64,000 nucleotides of DNA from Spirulinaceae cyanobacterium SM2_1_0 (GCA_012031265.1 JAAUTY010000005.1:1-64000); one strand, 5' to 3'; shown: positions 17,469-27,188, counted from the first letter of the stretch. Notes: generated by a model from the sequence alone, not told the origin. Numbers and translations are program-made.

Positions 17469-18250
17469 ATCAAGGTCTCGGGATCGATGCCGCGATCGCG
17501 CAGCATCGCCATTAACCGCTCCGACCGCTGGCGCTCCTGTTCTGCGCGCTGGCGCTCCTGTTCTGCGCGCTGGCGCTCTTGTTCTGCCCGCTGGCGCTCC
17601 TGTTCTGCGCGCTCGTCACCAGTCAACAACACATTGCCCGCCCCATCGCACCAGCGCAGCCAAGTGTCCCAGGTCTGATCCTCGAACTGCCCTGACCAGA
17701 GGGTCAGGCCGATTTGGCAATCCTCGAACCACTGCTCAGCGATGGCTTGATATTGTGTGCCCACGAGCCGGTAGATCCGCAGCATCGGTTCACCGAGATA
17801 TTGCAAGGGATCGAAGACCACATAGTAGGCGATACGACCGCGTGCGTAGTCATCCAGCTTGCTGCCCAGCTCATTGCCGACTTTGTTCGAGACGATCTCG
17901 ATGACGATATCCGGCGGCTTGCCCAAATTCCAGACAAAGTAGGAGCGGTTTACTTTTTGGCTCCAGTCGCCAGGGGCGGCGATACCGAGGCTGAGCATCA
18001 CATCGGGGACAATCGCGGGTTGACCAGCGGTGAAAAATAAGCCGACATTTGCCACCGCAATGAAAGGGCGGGCGAGTGATGGTGAGCTGTAGAGGCAAGT
18101 TGTCAGCAGGCGCTGCTGTTTTTCTGAAAAAATACTGTCCACGGGAGTATCATCTTCGATAGTGACCGACTCGACATCGGGAATCGGAACCTCGACCGGT
18201 TCCGCCGTGACGAGGCGATCGCGCTGTTCGGTGTATTGAGGTGCCGCCAT
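17465..18250 (-). CDS. Uma2-family (DUF820) restriction-endonuclease-like protein with C-terminal heptads
   Basis: A PD-(D/E)XK-fold protein of a family greatly expanded in cyanobacteria, with poorly known function. The core shows VPDVMLSLG and PDIVIEIVSNKVGNE, matching the Asp and ExV positions of the fold. After about 210 residues there is a charged tail of four AEQERQR units encoded by a 21-nt tandem repeat; it should form a coiled coil. Start MAAPQYTEQRD at 18250 is preferred over MILMAAPQ at 18259. It overlaps ribD by 4 nt. Confidence 0.85.
   Translation of the reverse strand: MAAPQYTEQRDRLVTAEPVEVPIPDVESVTIEDDTPVDSIFSEKQQRLLTTCLYSSPSLARPFIAVANVGLFFTAGQPAIVPDVMLSLGIAAPGDWSQKVNRSYFVWNLGKPPDIVIEIVSNKVGNELGSKLDDYARGRIAYYVVFDPLQYLGEPMLRIYRLVGTQYQAIAEQWFEDCQIGLTLWSGQFEDQTWDTWLRWCDGAGNVLLTGDERAEQERQRAEQERQRAEQERQRAEQERQRSERLMAMLRDRGIDPETLM
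17527..17610 (-). repeat. 21-nt tandem repeat, four units, encoding AEQERQR
   Basis: Four consecutive units of GCTGGCGCTCCTGTTCTGCGC (plus-strand sense), the third with a few changes, lie in frame inside the Uma2 gene. Copy number can change without shifting the frame. Confidence 0.9.
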
Positions 18251-18304
18251 CAGAATCACCTAGAAGACCGTTACATTGTAGCGCAGCACTTGTTGGCCTG
18301 CGCC

Positions 18305-19415
18305 TTACCCCAAATGCGTTTCTTGGCGCAGATAGGCCTCGATAAAGGGATCAATCTCGCCGTCCATGACATCGGCGATCGCGGTCGTTTCACGCTCTGT
18401 CCGTAGGTCTTTCACCATTTGATACGGGTGAAAGACATAGTTGCGAATTTGATTCCCCCAAGCTGCTTCAACAATATCGCCGCGAATTTCGGCAACCGCC
18501 TGCGCCCGTTGCTCACGGGCGATGACCAGCAACTTAGCCTTCAACAAGGCGAGAGCTTTCTCCTTATTTTGCAGTTGCGATCGCTCCTGGGTACAACGCA
18601 CCGCTAAACCGGTTGGCACGTGAACCACCCGCACCGCCGTCTCCACCTTGTTCACATTCTGACCGCCCTTGCCGCCTGAGCGTGAGGTGGTAATCTCTAG
18701 GTCGCTGTCGGGGATCTCGAGGTCGATCCGGCCAAGATCGAGCGCGGGCATCACCTCCACGCCCGCAAAACTCGTTTGGCGTTTGCCATTGGCATTGAAC
18801 GGCGAGATCCGCACCAAGCGATGCGTGCCCTTCTCGGATTTTAAATAGCCGAAGGCATAACGACCGTCAATTTCCAGCGTCGCCGACTTCAACCCGGCTT
18901 CATCCCCCTCCGACAATTCCGTCAGCGAAACCTTGTAACCCTGGCGCTCAGCCCAGCGCGTATACATTCGCAGCAGCATCTGCGCCCAGTCTTGGGCATC
19001 CGTGCCCCCCGCACCGGCATTGATCGTCAGCACCGCTCCTTCCGTATCGTAGTCACCGGACAGGAGCTGGCGCAGTTCCCAGCGATCGAGTTCTTGGGTG
19101 AGGCGGGTTAAATTAGTGTCTGCCTCTGCCAATAATCCATCGTCGGCTTCTAGTTCCAGGAGTTCGGCGATCGCCTGGCTATCGTCCCAAGACTGCCGCC
19201 ACTCGCCGTACTGAGTCAGCATCGCCTTGAGATCGCTCAGCTCCCGTAGCGTCTGCTGTGCAGCGCCCTGGTCGTCCCAAAAATCGGGCTGAGCAGCTAC
19301 TGTCTCTAGGTCTTGGATCTTGGCTTGGAGAGCAGGTGGGTCAAAGATACTCCTGGGTTTTACCCAGGCGCTGCGACAAGGTATCTAGCTCGCGTTTAAG
19401 ATCAGTTAGTTCCAT
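18305..19415 (-). CDS. prfB: Peptide chain release factor 2, with programmed +1 frameshift
   Basis: Terminates translation at UGA and UAA. The first 24 codons run from ATG at 19413-19415 ([20 protein letters not shown] then QEYL) to an in-frame TGA at 19341-19343. A +1 shift at CTT-TGA continues as [20 protein letters not shown] and into the main reading frame. The GGQ motif that triggers peptidyl-tRNA hydrolysis is in [19 protein letters not shown]. Domain order and total length (about 370 residues) are normal. The frameshift is the classic autoregulatory device: low RF2 favours shifting at its own UGA. Confidence 0.95.
19338..19355 (-). promoter_or_regulatory. RF2 programmed +1 frameshift site
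   Basis: Minus-strand sequence CAGGAGTATCTTTGAC contains a Shine-Dalgarno-like AGGAG three bases before CTT, then the UGA stop followed by C. This is the same arrangement as the known bacterial prfB site (AGGGGGTATCTTTGAC). Confidence 0.93.
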
Positions 19416-19547
19416 GGCGATCACTCCTGAATACCGTTGAATCGTGACTAACATTCCATTTTAAACTCAGCAGCGGTTGCCATGTCGGTTTGCAAGCCCT
19501 CCGGGATGAACGAAATTTCACGCGGGAGTTTTTACTGCTTAGCTCGG

Positions 19548-19681
19548 CCCTAACTCTCAATCCATCTCCCAAGCTGGGAGCGCCTCTTCCCAAACGGGGC
19601 GAAGGGGTCGGGGGATGTAGACGCGCAGCGGCTGCTTGCAGAGTGGGCAACTGCAACGCCAAAGTTGGGATACACCCAACC
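19548..19681 (-). repeat. MITE-related dispersed repeat, partial copy
   Basis: On the minus strand it begins GGGTGTATCCCAACTTTGGC and runs through CGCTGCGCGTCTACATCCCC and TTGGGAAGAGG-type palindromes. It matches the MITE at 7503-7693 over roughly 130 bp. The second inverted end is not recognisable, so the copy is decayed. It lies between prfB and the DUF302 gene. Confidence 0.7.
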
Positions 19682-19809
19682 CAACCTTGCTTCCTGCTCA
19701 GAAATTTTGGGTGGTGGCGATCGCCCTCTCCGCATCCAGTCCCCACCCGCCCATTACCGAAGCAGAGCCACAGCGCTAAGCTGTTGATACTCATCTTCAG
19801 GTTTTGAAT

Positions 19810-20304
19810 ATGCGTCAAGTGAGTCTGATCGCATTGGGCTTATCCTTCGGACTGGGATTCTCGCTGAGTCACGTCCTGTCTCCGAGGGCCGCGATCGCCC
19901 AAACCATCACCACCACGGGTCTCATCATCAAATCCAGTCCCCATAGTGTCGCCGAAACCGAGCGCCGCTTCATCCAAGTGCTCGAAGCCAACGGGCTGAA
20001 CGTTTTTGCCACTGTCGATCATGCCCAGAATGCCGCGAATGCTGATTTAGAGCTGCCCCCGACGCGTGTCGTCATCTTCGGTAACCCCAGGGCCGGAACG
20101 CCGCTCATGCAGTGCCAGCAGCGCATCGGCATTGACCTACCGCAGAAGCTGCTGATTCTTCAAAACGAACAGGGCGTACAGATCGTGTACAACGATCCGC
20201 GCTACCTCAGCGAGCGACATGGCCTCGATGGCTGCGGGGCGCAAGTCATTGAGAATATTGCTGGCGCGCTGGATGGGTTGACGGAGCAGGCGATCGCCCC
20301 CTAG
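19810..20304 (+). CDS. Secreted DUF302 domain protein
   Basis: A 164-residue protein with a signal peptide (VSLIALGLSFGLGFSLSHVL then SPRAAIAQ, cleavage likely after AIA or AQ). The DUF302 domain shows SVAETERRFIQVLEANGLNV, FATVDHAQNAANADLELPPT, RVVIFGNPRAGTPLMQC and LPQKLLI. The function of this family is unknown. ATG at 19810 is chosen over an in-frame TTG at 19804. The stop TAG leads straight into a dispersed repeat (TCCCGCTGCGCGGAGT). Confidence 0.87.
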   Translation: MRQVSLIALGLSFGLGFSLSHVLSPRAAIAQTITTTGLIIKSSPHSVAETERRFIQVLEANGLNVFATVDHAQNAANADLELPPTRVVIFGNPRAGTPLMQCQQRIGIDLPQKLLILQNEQGVQIVYNDPRYLSERHGLDGCGAQVIENIAGALDGLTEQAIAP

Positions 20305-20415
20305 TCCCGCTGCGCGGAGTTCTAAGTGCTGAGTTTTGAGTGATTCCCTCCGGGACGCTTCGCGAACAGAGTGCCTGCAACACGAGAATCCTGTGGGTTT
20401 CAAATGGGACTCTCA
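20302..20415 (+). repeat. Dispersed repeat beginning TAGTCCCGCTGCGCGGAGT, copy 2
   Basis: Begins with the DUF302 stop codon. Contains GAGTTTTGAGTGATT and, at its far end, GAATCCTGTGGGTTTCAAAT, which matches the distal half of copy 1. The rest of the 359-bp gap to the SDR gene shows nothing else. Confidence 0.62.
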
Positions 20416-20663
20416 AGATATTGACGGGGTTTTCCGGTTTCTCAAAGCGATTTTGAAACAACAAGACCAGTAGATTCCGAGCCAGCATTGGGATTCAGTG
20501 GCTTGGCACTTGAGAGAATCAGAGACATGAAACCCTGTCTCTGAATGGATCTTGGCATCGCTTGGGAATGCGCCCTAGGTCTGCCCTTTACAATTTCTTC
20601 CACCAAAGGGCGGTAGACGATCCGTTACGATACCAGCGTCAGTTTTCAGTCAGGAATATTACT

Positions 20664-21464
20664 ATGCCAAGTCTGCAAGGACAGGCAGCGCTGGTGACCG
20701 GTTCTAGTTCCGGCATTGGCACTGCCGTGGCTCAGAGCCTCGCTGCGGCGGGTGCGAAGGTTGGCGTCAACTACTCCCGTAGCGCTGATGAGGCTGAAGT
20801 GGTCGTCGCTGACATCCGAGCCGCAGGGGGTGAAGCGATCGCCATCCAGGCCGATGTCAGCCAAGAAGACCAAGTGCAGCGGATGTTTAGCCAGTTCTGT
20901 GAGGCCTTCGGCACCATTGATATTCTGGTGAATAATGCGGGCTTGCAACGCGACTTCAACCTCGTAGACATGAGCCTCGCCGACTGGAATCTCGTCATCG
21001 GCGTCAATCTCACCGGTCAATTCCTCTGTGCCCGCGAGGCGGTCAAAGAGTTTCTGCGTCGGGGCCTGGTTCCGGAGCGCTCTTGTGCCGTCGGCAAAAT
21101 CATTTGCATGAGTTCGGTGCATGAGGTCATTCCTTGGGCGGGTCATTGCAACTATGCGGCGTCAAAGGGAGGGGTAAGCCTGCTGATGAAAAGCATGGCG
21201 CAAGAACTCGCGCCACAAAAAATCCGCATCAACAGCATTGCGCCCGGTGCGATTCAGACGCCGATCAATCGCGACGCCTGGGAAACCCCCGAAGCCCTGG
21301 AAGCCTTGCTCAAACTCATCCCCTACAAGCGTATTGGTGTCCCCGAAGATATTGGCAAAGCCGCTGTCTGGCTCGCCTCCGACGACTCCGACTACGTTCA
21401 AGGCGAAACCCTCTTCGTCGATGGCGGCATGACTCTCTACCCTGGTTTTGAATCCGGTGGTTAG
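20664..21464 (+). CDS. Short-chain dehydrogenase, glucose 1-dehydrogenase type
   Basis: NAD(P)-dependent oxidoreductase of 266 residues. The cofactor motif is TGSSSGIG; Asp and Val at AIQADVS contact adenine; NNAG is present. The catalytic Ser is in ICMSSVHE and Tyr/Lys in YAASKGG; the C-terminus has VQGETLFVDGGMTLYPGF. The closest remembered group is the glucose 1-dehydrogenase-like SDRs, but the substrate is uncertain. ATG at 20664 (MPSLQGQAALVTG) is preferred over the in-frame ATG at 20562, because SDRs begin close to the TGxxxGIG motif. The stop TAG runs into a third copy of the stop-abutting repeat. Confidence 0.9.
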   Translation: MPSLQGQAALVTGSSSGIGTAVAQSLAAAGAKVGVNYSRSADEAEVVVADIRAAGGEAIAIQADVSQEDQVQRMFSQFCEAFGTIDILVNNAGLQRDFNLVDMSLADWNLVIGVNLTGQFLCAREAVKEFLRRGLVPERSCAVGKIICMSSVHEVIPWAGHCNYAASKGGVSLLMKSMAQELAPQKIRINSIAPGAIQTPINRDAWETPEALEALLKLIPYKRIGVPEDIGKAAVWLASDDSDYVQGETLFVDGGMTLYPGFESGG

Positions 21465-21610
21465 TACCGCTATGCGGAGTGATGAGTTTGAAGGGGGAGT
21501 TTTGAAGAGGGAGTTTTGAGTGATGAGTTTTGAGTGATGAGTTTGAAGAGGGAGTTTTGAGTGATGAGTTTGAAGGGGGAGTTTTGAAGGGGGGTTTTGA
21601 GTGGTGAGTT
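21462..21610 (+). repeat. Stop-abutting repeat copy 3 plus GAGTTTTGA tandem array
   Basis: Begins TAGTACCGCTATGCGGAGT at the SDR stop codon. About 130 bp of imperfect tandem words follow, built from GATGAGTTTGAAGGGGGAGT and TTTTGAGTGATGAGTTTTGA. On the minus strand these give spurious peptides of the SKLPLQTHHSK type, not a gene. Confidence 0.7.
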
Positions 21611-21738
21611 GGGTGCATCCCAACTTTGGCGTTACGGTTTCCCACTCTGCGAGCAGCCGCTGCGCGTCTACATCCCCCAACCCCTTCTCCCAGCTTGGGA
21701 GAGGGATTTAGGGTGTTGGCGGCGTCTGTGCCGTAGGA
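21611..21738 (+). repeat. MITE-related dispersed repeat, right end missing
   Basis: Begins GGGTGCATCCCAACTTTGGC and stays very close to the MITE at 7503-7693 through CGAGCAGCCGCTGCGCGTCT to TTAGGGTGTTGGCGG. The last 35 or so bases, including the inverted end, are absent. Near-identical words GTGGTGAGTT (before) and GTGATGAGTT (after) flank it, but the local array makes them uninformative. Confidence 0.72.
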
Positions 21739-21792
21739 GTGATGAGTTTTGATACCAAGCCTGGATTTTTTGCCCCAAAAATGAAATATGCC

Positions 21793-21935
21793 GTAGGGGC
21801 GGGTTTCCAACCCGCCCTGAATGCCCACAATCCCGGCATAGTCACAAAAGGCGTAAAAATTGAAACGTTTCCAACCCGCCCTGAGTACCAACAATCCGGG
21901 TATCCTGGGGATTTTGAATAGGCATTTCATTGCCG
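21793..21935 (+). repeat. GGGCGGGTTTCCAACCCGCCC palindrome and partial duplicate
   Basis: At 21798-21818 a 9-bp-arm hairpin GGGCGGGTT-TCC-AACCCGCCC is followed by CTGAATGCCCACAATCCCGG. A second partial unit (CCAACCCGCCCTGAGTACCA) starts at 21871. The distal half of the stop-abutting repeat family (CAATCCGGGTATCCTGGGG and ATTTTGAATAGGCATTTCATT) ends the stretch. Confidence 0.6.
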
Positions 21936-21967
21936 CCGTCTTGTATTAGCTGCAACCGGGACTTCCC

Positions 21968-23995
21968 ATGATTGAGTTCGGACGTGAGATTTGCGGTCAC
22001 TTGCCCGCTGCTGAACAGCGCGAGTGGCTGGTGACTAACGGCATTGGCGGCTTCGCAGCCGGAACCGTGGCAGGGCTGCTGACGCGCTGTTATCACGGTT
22101 TACTCCTAGCCGCGCTGGAGCCACCCGCCGGTCAAACGCTGCTGCTCGCGAAACTCGATGGCTTGGCACGCTATCGGGGCGAATACCACCCGCTAGCCAC
22201 GAACCGTTGGCGCGGCGCGGCGATCGCCCCGCAGGGCTATCGCGAGATCGAGCACTTCCGGCTCGAGGGTACGATCCCCACCTGGACTTATGCTTTTGCC
22301 GATGTCCAGCTCGAAAAGCGCCTCTGGCTCGCTCCCGGCTACAACACCACCTATATCCACTACACTCTTGCCCGCGCCAGCAGCCCGCTGGATCTGTCGC
22401 TGAAGGCATTGGTGAACTATCGCGATCGCCACCAAACTACCCAAGGCGGCGACTGGACAATGGCGGTGGATCTGATCGAGCGCGGTCTTTGTGTGCAAGC
22501 TTTTGCCGGGGCGACGCCGTTCTACCTGCTCGCTGATATTGCCAGTCATGACGCCAATGACGCCAGCGACGCCTGGTGGGAAATCGTCGGCGACTGGTAC
22601 TACAACTTCGACTTAGCCGTCGAGCGCTATCGCGGGCTGAGTGATCGCGATGACCACTTTCATGCCGCCAGCCTCGATGTGCGGCTACAGCCGGGGGATT
22701 GCCTCACGGTGGTCGCCAGTACCGAAAAATCCCCGGATCTTGATGGTGTGGCGGCCCTCGCTGAGCGTCGCCATTATGAGCAGAAACTGCGCGATCGCTG
22801 GCAAGCCAGCCAGCCATCAACCGTCGAGCAGCCCGCTTGGCTGGGACAACTGGTGTTAGCTGCTGACCAGTTCATCGTCGATCGCACCCTGCCCGATGGC
22901 ACGGTCGGCAAGACCGTGATTGCCGGTTATCCCTGGTTTGGGGATTGGGGGCGTGACACTATGATCGCCCTCCCCGGTCTCACCCTCGCGACCGGCCGCC
23001 CGGAGTTAGCCCGGACGATTTTGCAGACCTTTGCGCGCTACCTCGACCAGGGGATGTTGCCCAACCTCTTCCCCGACGGCAAGACCGAGCCGCAATACAA
23101 CACCGTCGATGCCATCCTCTGGTACTTTGAAGCCGTCCGTGCCTATGTCGCCACCAGCCAAGACCAGACACTGTTGCGCGAGCTATTTCCAAAGCTACAA
23201 GCCGTCATCGACTGGCACTGTCGCGGTACTCGCTACCAGATTCAGCGCGATCCCAGCGATGGTCTGCTCCATGCCGGTGAACCGGGCGTGCAGCTCACCT
23301 GGATGGATGCCAAGGTGGATGACTGGGTGGTGACGCCTCGCATCGGCAAACCGGTGGAGGTGAATGCCCTCTGGTATCACGCCTTGACCTTGATGGTGCA
23401 GTTTGCCCAGCAACTCGGTGAGCCGAGCGCTGAATATGAACAGTTGGCCCAGCAAGCAGCGGTCGGCTTCAAACGCTTTTGGCAGCGCGATCGCCACTAT
23501 TGCTACGACCTCCTCGACGGCCCAGATGGGGATGATGCCAGCCTGCGCCCGAACCAGATTTTTGCCGTCTCGCTGCCGGCCCTCGCTGGCGGCAACAATG
23601 CTCTGCCTCTGCTCTTGCCGCCGGAGCAAAAAAGTGTCGTCGATACCGTCGCGCGCACGCTGCTGACCTCGCACGGCTTGCGATCGCTCGCCCCGGAGCA
23701 TCCCGATTACATCGGCATCTATGGGGGCGATCGCCGCCGGCGCGATGGCGCTTATCACCAAGGCACGGTCTGGGGTTGGCTACTCGGCCATTTTGCCCAA
23801 GCCCACTGGCAGGTCTACGGCGACGCCGCCCGCGCTCGCAGCTTCCTCGCACCCATGCAACACCACTTGCGTGCCGCTGGCCTGGGAACGCTGAGCGAAA
23901 TCTTCGACGGCAACCCACCCTACCAGCCGCGCGGTGCCTTTGCCCAGGCCTGGACTGTGGCCGAGGTGCTGCGCGTCTGGCAGACAATCCGCTAA
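21968..23995 (+). CDS. Amylo-alpha-1,6-glucosidase-type glycogen debranching enzyme
   Basis: A 675-residue enzyme of the prokaryotic glycogen-debranching group. The N-terminal beta domain begins with [20 protein letters not shown] and [12 protein letters not shown]. The C-terminal (alpha/alpha)6 catalytic domain includes [20 protein letters not shown] (about residues 318-337), with Asp/Arg-Asp near the active site, [39 protein letters not shown] and [20 protein letters not shown]. It would remove alpha-1,6 branches or trim oligosaccharides in glycogen turnover. A second glycosidase follows after a 300-bp gap with a dead Uma2 fragment between them. Confidence 0.9.
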   Translation: MIEFGREICGHLPAAEQREWLVTNGIGGFAAGTVAGLLTRCYHGLLLAALEPPAGQTLLLAKLDGLARYRGEYHPLATNRWRGAAIAPQGYREIEHFRLEGTIPTWTYAFADVQLEKRLWLAPGYNTTYIHYTLARASSPLDLSLKALVNYRDRHQTTQGGDWTMAVDLIERGLCVQAFAGATPFYLLADIASHDANDASDAWWEIVGDWYYNFDLAVERYRGLSDRDDHFHAASLDVRLQPGDCLTVVASTEKSPDLDGVAALAERRHYEQKLRDRWQASQPSTVEQPAWLGQLVLAADQFIVDRTLPDGTVGKTVIAGYPWFGDWGRDTMIALPGLTLATGRPELARTILQTFARYLDQGMLPNLFPDGKTEPQYNTVDAILWYFEAVRAYVATSQDQTLLRELFPKLQAVIDWHCRGTRYQIQRDPSDGLLHAGEPGVQLTWMDAKVDDWVVTPRIGKPVEVNALWYHALTLMVQFAQQLGEPSAEYEQLAQQAAVGFKRFWQRDRHYCYDLLDGPDGDDASLRPNQIFAVSLPALAGGNNALPLLLPPEQKSVVDTVARTLLTSHGLRSLAPEHPDYIGIYGGDRRRRDGAYHQGTVWGWLLGHFAQAHWQVYGDAARARSFLAPMQHHLRAAGLGTLSEIFDGNPPYQPRGAFAQAWTVAEVLRVWQTIR

Positions 23996-24093
23996 ACTCA
24001 GCTCGAGCGGCGATTCTGTTGGAGACATTCCGCATGGTATAGGTCAGCATCCCGCCTCAGAGTCTCGATGCCTTCTTAACGCAACCCGAAACG

Positions 24094-24251
24094 AATGGCT
24101 CATCGATCCCTATGGAGAAATGGTCTTCGTCTACAACCAGCAATCCCTGGTCACTGTCTGCGACCAGCCGCAACAGCCGACCACAGTCCCTGAATTTGCC
24201 CAACGGTATCAGCTAACTGTGGCAACACGATTCGGATGGCTGTTTGATTGA
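24094..24251 (+). pseudogene. C-terminal fragment of a Uma2-family (DUF820) protein
   Basis: The frame ATRNEWLIDPYGEMVFVYNQ, QSLVTVCDQPQQPTTVPEFA and QRYQLTVATRFGWLFD corresponds to the last 50 or so residues of Uma2 proteins, which often read RLGWLIDPxxxxVxVY and end near a LFGWL-like motif. The nuclease core upstream is missing and the upstream extension of the frame makes no sense. It is a truncated relic. Confidence 0.7.
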
Positions 24252-24295
24252 GATGAGTTTCGTGTCCTGTTTATTCACCCCCTTGTTGTGATTCC

Positions 24296-26989
24296 ATGAA
24301 CCACGAACAGCAACGCCTCGAAGCCGACCGCCACCCCCCGGTTGGAGCCTGGAAAAAATGGGGTCCCTACCTCAGCGATCGCCAGTGGGGCACAGTGCGC
24401 GAAGACTATAGCGCCGATGGCTCGGCTTGGGACTATTTCTCGCACGATCAGGCGCGATCGCGGGCCTACCGCTGGGGCGAAGACGGCATCGGCGGCATCT
24501 CGGACAGCCAACAGCAGCTTTGTTTTGCGATCGCCCTCTGGAACGGCTGCGATCCGATACTCAAAGAACGCCTCTACGGCCTCACCGGCAACGAAGGCAA
24601 CCACGGCGAAGATGTCAAGGAATATTACTTCTACCTCGACAGCACGCCAACGCATTCCTACATGAAGTTTCTCTACAAATATCCCCAAGCCGAATTCCCC
24701 TACACTTGGCTGATCGAGGAGAATCGCCAGCGCGGTCGTAGCGGCATGGAATTTGAGCTGCTAAATACCGGGATCTTTGACGAAAACCGCTACTTCGATG
24801 TTTTCGTAGAATATGCCAAAGCTGATACCGATGACATCTTGATCAAAATTGAGGTGGCAAATCGCGGCCCCGAAACCGCCAATTTACACCTGCTGCCCAC
24901 GCTCTGGTTCCGCAACACTTGGTCATGGTTTGTGAAGGCAAAAAAACCGACGCTCAAGCAAATTAAAGCCGACTATCAGTTCAGTACCATTGAAATTGAA
25001 CATAGTGAATTGGGACGGCGCTGGCTCTATTGTCGGGCGGATAGTAACCATAGCACGCCCTTATTGTTTACAGAAAATGAGACCAATTCCGAGCGCTTAT
25101 TCGGCTCACCCAATGCCAGCCCCTACGTCAAAGATGGCATCAATGATTACCTGATCAGTGGTCGCGTTGACGCAGTTAATCCCCAGCAGCAGGGAACGAA
25201 AGTCGCCGCCCACTATCACTTTGATGTTCCGCCCGGTGCGACGAAAACCATCTACCTGCGTTTGACCGATACCTTCAACCCGGCGAGCAATCCTTTTGGT
25301 AGCGATTTTGAGCGCGTTTTCAATGATCGTAAACGTGAAGCCGATGAGTTTTACTACGCGATCGCCCCAAAAGGAATCAGTGATGATCGCCGCAATGTCC
25401 AGCGGCAAGCCTTTGCCGGACTGCTCTGGAGCAAGCAGTACTACTACTACGATGTGACCACTTGGCTGCACGGCGATGAAACCATGCCCACGCCGCCTCC
25501 CGAGCGCGCCCAGGTTCGCAATCGCTCCTGGATTCATCTGGAGAGTGTGGACATCCTCTCAATGCCGGATAAATGGGAATATCCCTGGTTTGCCGCCTGG
25601 GATCTGGCTTTTCACTGCTTGCCGATCGCGCTCATTGATCCGGAGTTTGCCAAGTACCAAATCGACATCATGACCCGGGAGTGGTATATGCACCCCAACG
25701 GGCAAATCCCGGCCTACGAATGGAAATTTGGGGATGTCAATCCGCCAGTTCATGCCTGGGGGGCATGGCGGGTTTATAAGATCGAGCAGAAGTTGCGCGG
25801 GAAGGGCGATCGCGCCTTCCTCGAGCGGGTTTTCCAAAAGCTCTTACTCAACTTTACTTGGTGGGTGAATCGCAAAGATGCGGAGGGAAACAATGTCTTT
25901 GAAGGCGGCTTTCTAGGTCTCGATAATATTGGCGTTTTTGATCGCAGCTCGGAACTGCCGACGGGCGGTCACATTGAGCAAGCCGATGGCACCAGTTGGA
26001 TGGCGATGTACTGCCTGAATATGCTGACGATCGCGCTCGAACTCGCCCAAGAAAACCTGGTCTATGAAGACATGGCGACCAAGTTTTTTGAGCACTTCGT
26101 CTACATCGCTGATGCGATGACTCATATCGGTGAGGAGCGCACGCAACTCTGGGACGAGGAAGATGGCTTTTTCTACGATGTGCTGCACTTTCCCAATGGG
26201 CAACGCACGCGCCTGAAAGTACGCTCGATGGTGGGACTAATCCCCCTCTTTGCGGTTACGACCATTGAGCCGGAGCTGTTGGAAAAGCTGCCGGGCTTCA
26301 AAACACGGATCGAGTGGTTCATCGCCAATCGCCCGGAGCTGAAGCGCAATATCGCCTGTATGGAAACCACGGGCGAACAAGCGCGTCGCTTGTTGGCGCT
26401 GTGTTATGCGACGCGCGATCGCTTCGTCCCCGAAGATCGCTTCCGCCGCGTCCTCGCCCGCTTGCTGGATGAAAATGAGTTTTTGAGCGCCCACGGCATT
26501 CGTGCCCTGTCGCGTTACCACGCTGACAACCCCTATAGCTTCTATGTCGAGGGTCGGGAGCATCGGGTGGACTACGAACCGGCCGAGTCCAGCAGTGGCT
26601 TATTCGGCGGCAACTCCAACTGGCGCGGCCCGATTTGGCTGCCGGTGAATTATCTCCTCATCGAATCGCTACAGAAGTTTCATCACTACCTCGGCGATGA
26701 CTTTAAGGTGGAATGCCCCACCGGTTCGGGTCAGTGGCTGACACTCTGGGAAGTGGCGATCGAGCTATCCCAGCGGCTAACCCGTATCTTTCTCAATGAT
26801 GCCAGGGGTCAACGCCCCGTCTACGGCGGCAACCAAAAATTTCAAGCCGATCCTCAGTGGCACAATTACATTCTGTTTTACGAATACTTCCACGGCGATC
26901 TCGGTGCGGGGATCGGGGCGAGCCACCAAACGGGCTGGACAGGTTTGGTCGCCAAGCTGATCCAGCAACTGGGTGAGTACAGTTGGTAA
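24296..26989 (+). CDS. GH63-like (MGH1-type) glucosidase
   Basis: An 897-residue protein of the family that includes mannosylglycerate hydrolase-like and GH63 glucosidases. The N-terminus carries [20 protein letters not shown] and [20 protein letters not shown], followed by beta-sandwich segments. The (alpha/alpha)6 part contains [74 protein letters not shown] and [15 protein letters not shown]; the acidic residues in AWD and EQADGTS are probable catalytic candidates. Together with the debranching enzyme upstream it suggests a glucan- or glucoside-degrading pair. Substrate is not predictable from sequence. Confidence 0.88.
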   Translation: MNHEQQRLEADRHPPVGAWKKWGPYLSDRQWGTVREDYSADGSAWDYFSHDQARSRAYRWGEDGIGGISDSQQQLCFAIALWNGCDPILKERLYGLTGNEGNHGEDVKEYYFYLDSTPTHSYMKFLYKYPQAEFPYTWLIEENRQRGRSGMEFELLNTGIFDENRYFDVFVEYAKADTDDILIKIEVANRGPETANLHLLPTLWFRNTWSWFVKAKKPTLKQIKADYQFSTIEIEHSELGRRWLYCRADSNHSTPLLFTENETNSERLFGSPNASPYVKDGINDYLISGRVDAVNPQQQGTKVAAHYHFDVPPGATKTIYLRLTDTFNPASNPFGSDFERVFNDRKREADEFYYAIAPKGISDDRRNVQRQAFAGLLWSKQYYYYDVTTWLHGDETMPTPPPERAQVRNRSWIHLESVDILSMPDKWEYPWFAAWDLAFHCLPIALIDPEFAKYQIDIMTREWYMHPNGQIPAYEWKFGDVNPPVHAWGAWRVYKIEQKLRGKGDRAFLERVFQKLLLNFTWWVNRKDAEGNNVFEGGFLGLDNIGVFDRSSELPTGGHIEQADGTSWMAMYCLNMLTIALELAQENLVYEDMATKFFEHFVYIADAMTHIGEERTQLWDEEDGFFYDVLHFPNGQRTRLKVRSMVGLIPLFAVTTIEPELLEKLPGFKTRIEWFIANRPELKRNIACMETTGEQARRLLALCYATRDRFVPEDRFRRVLARLLDENEFLSAHGIRALSRYHADNPYSFYVEGREHRVDYEPAESSSGLFGGNSNWRGPIWLPVNYLLIESLQKFHHYLGDDFKVECPTGSGQWLTLWEVAIELSQRLTRIFLNDARGQRPVYGGNQKFQADPQWHNYILFYEYFHGDLGAGIGASHQTGWTGLVAKLIQQLGEYSW

Positions 26990-26999
26990 ATAACAGGGT

Positions 27000-27188
27000 T
27001 GCTGAATCTGGAGATGGCATCTGATGGTCAATTGGCAGCAGAGACGCGGCCGGTCGCGTCTTCGAGATTTTGATGTGACACCAAATCCTGTTCTCGGAGC
27101 CCTAAGGATTGTATCCCTCATCCAGCGCCCAGCCTGGGAGAGGGCTGGGTGAGGGGTTTGATTTCGGGGTATAGATGCCGGATTTAGT
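27000..27188. repeat. Intergenic repeat fragments and a small hairpin
   Basis: AGACGCG-GCCGGT-CGCGTCT near 27041-27061 is a 7-bp-stem hairpin. GTATCCCTCATCCAGCGCCC and AGCCTGGGAGAGGGCTGGGT near 27111-27155 resemble the internal palindromes of the MITE-related repeats. No gene is present. Confidence 0.45.

Noticed and set aside
17527-17610. Possible CRISPR-like tandem repeats
   Set aside because: Units are contiguous without spacers and in frame inside a coding region.
21162-21930. Long minus-strand open frames rich in HHSKLPLQ words
   Set aside because: They arise from the GAGTTTTGA tandem array and the MITE-like repeat, and overlap the SDR gene.
24427-24741. Arg-rich plus-strand frames inside the glycosidase gene
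   Set aside because: They are out-of-frame shadows of a well-supported coding region; many similar shadows in GC-rich genes were ignored.
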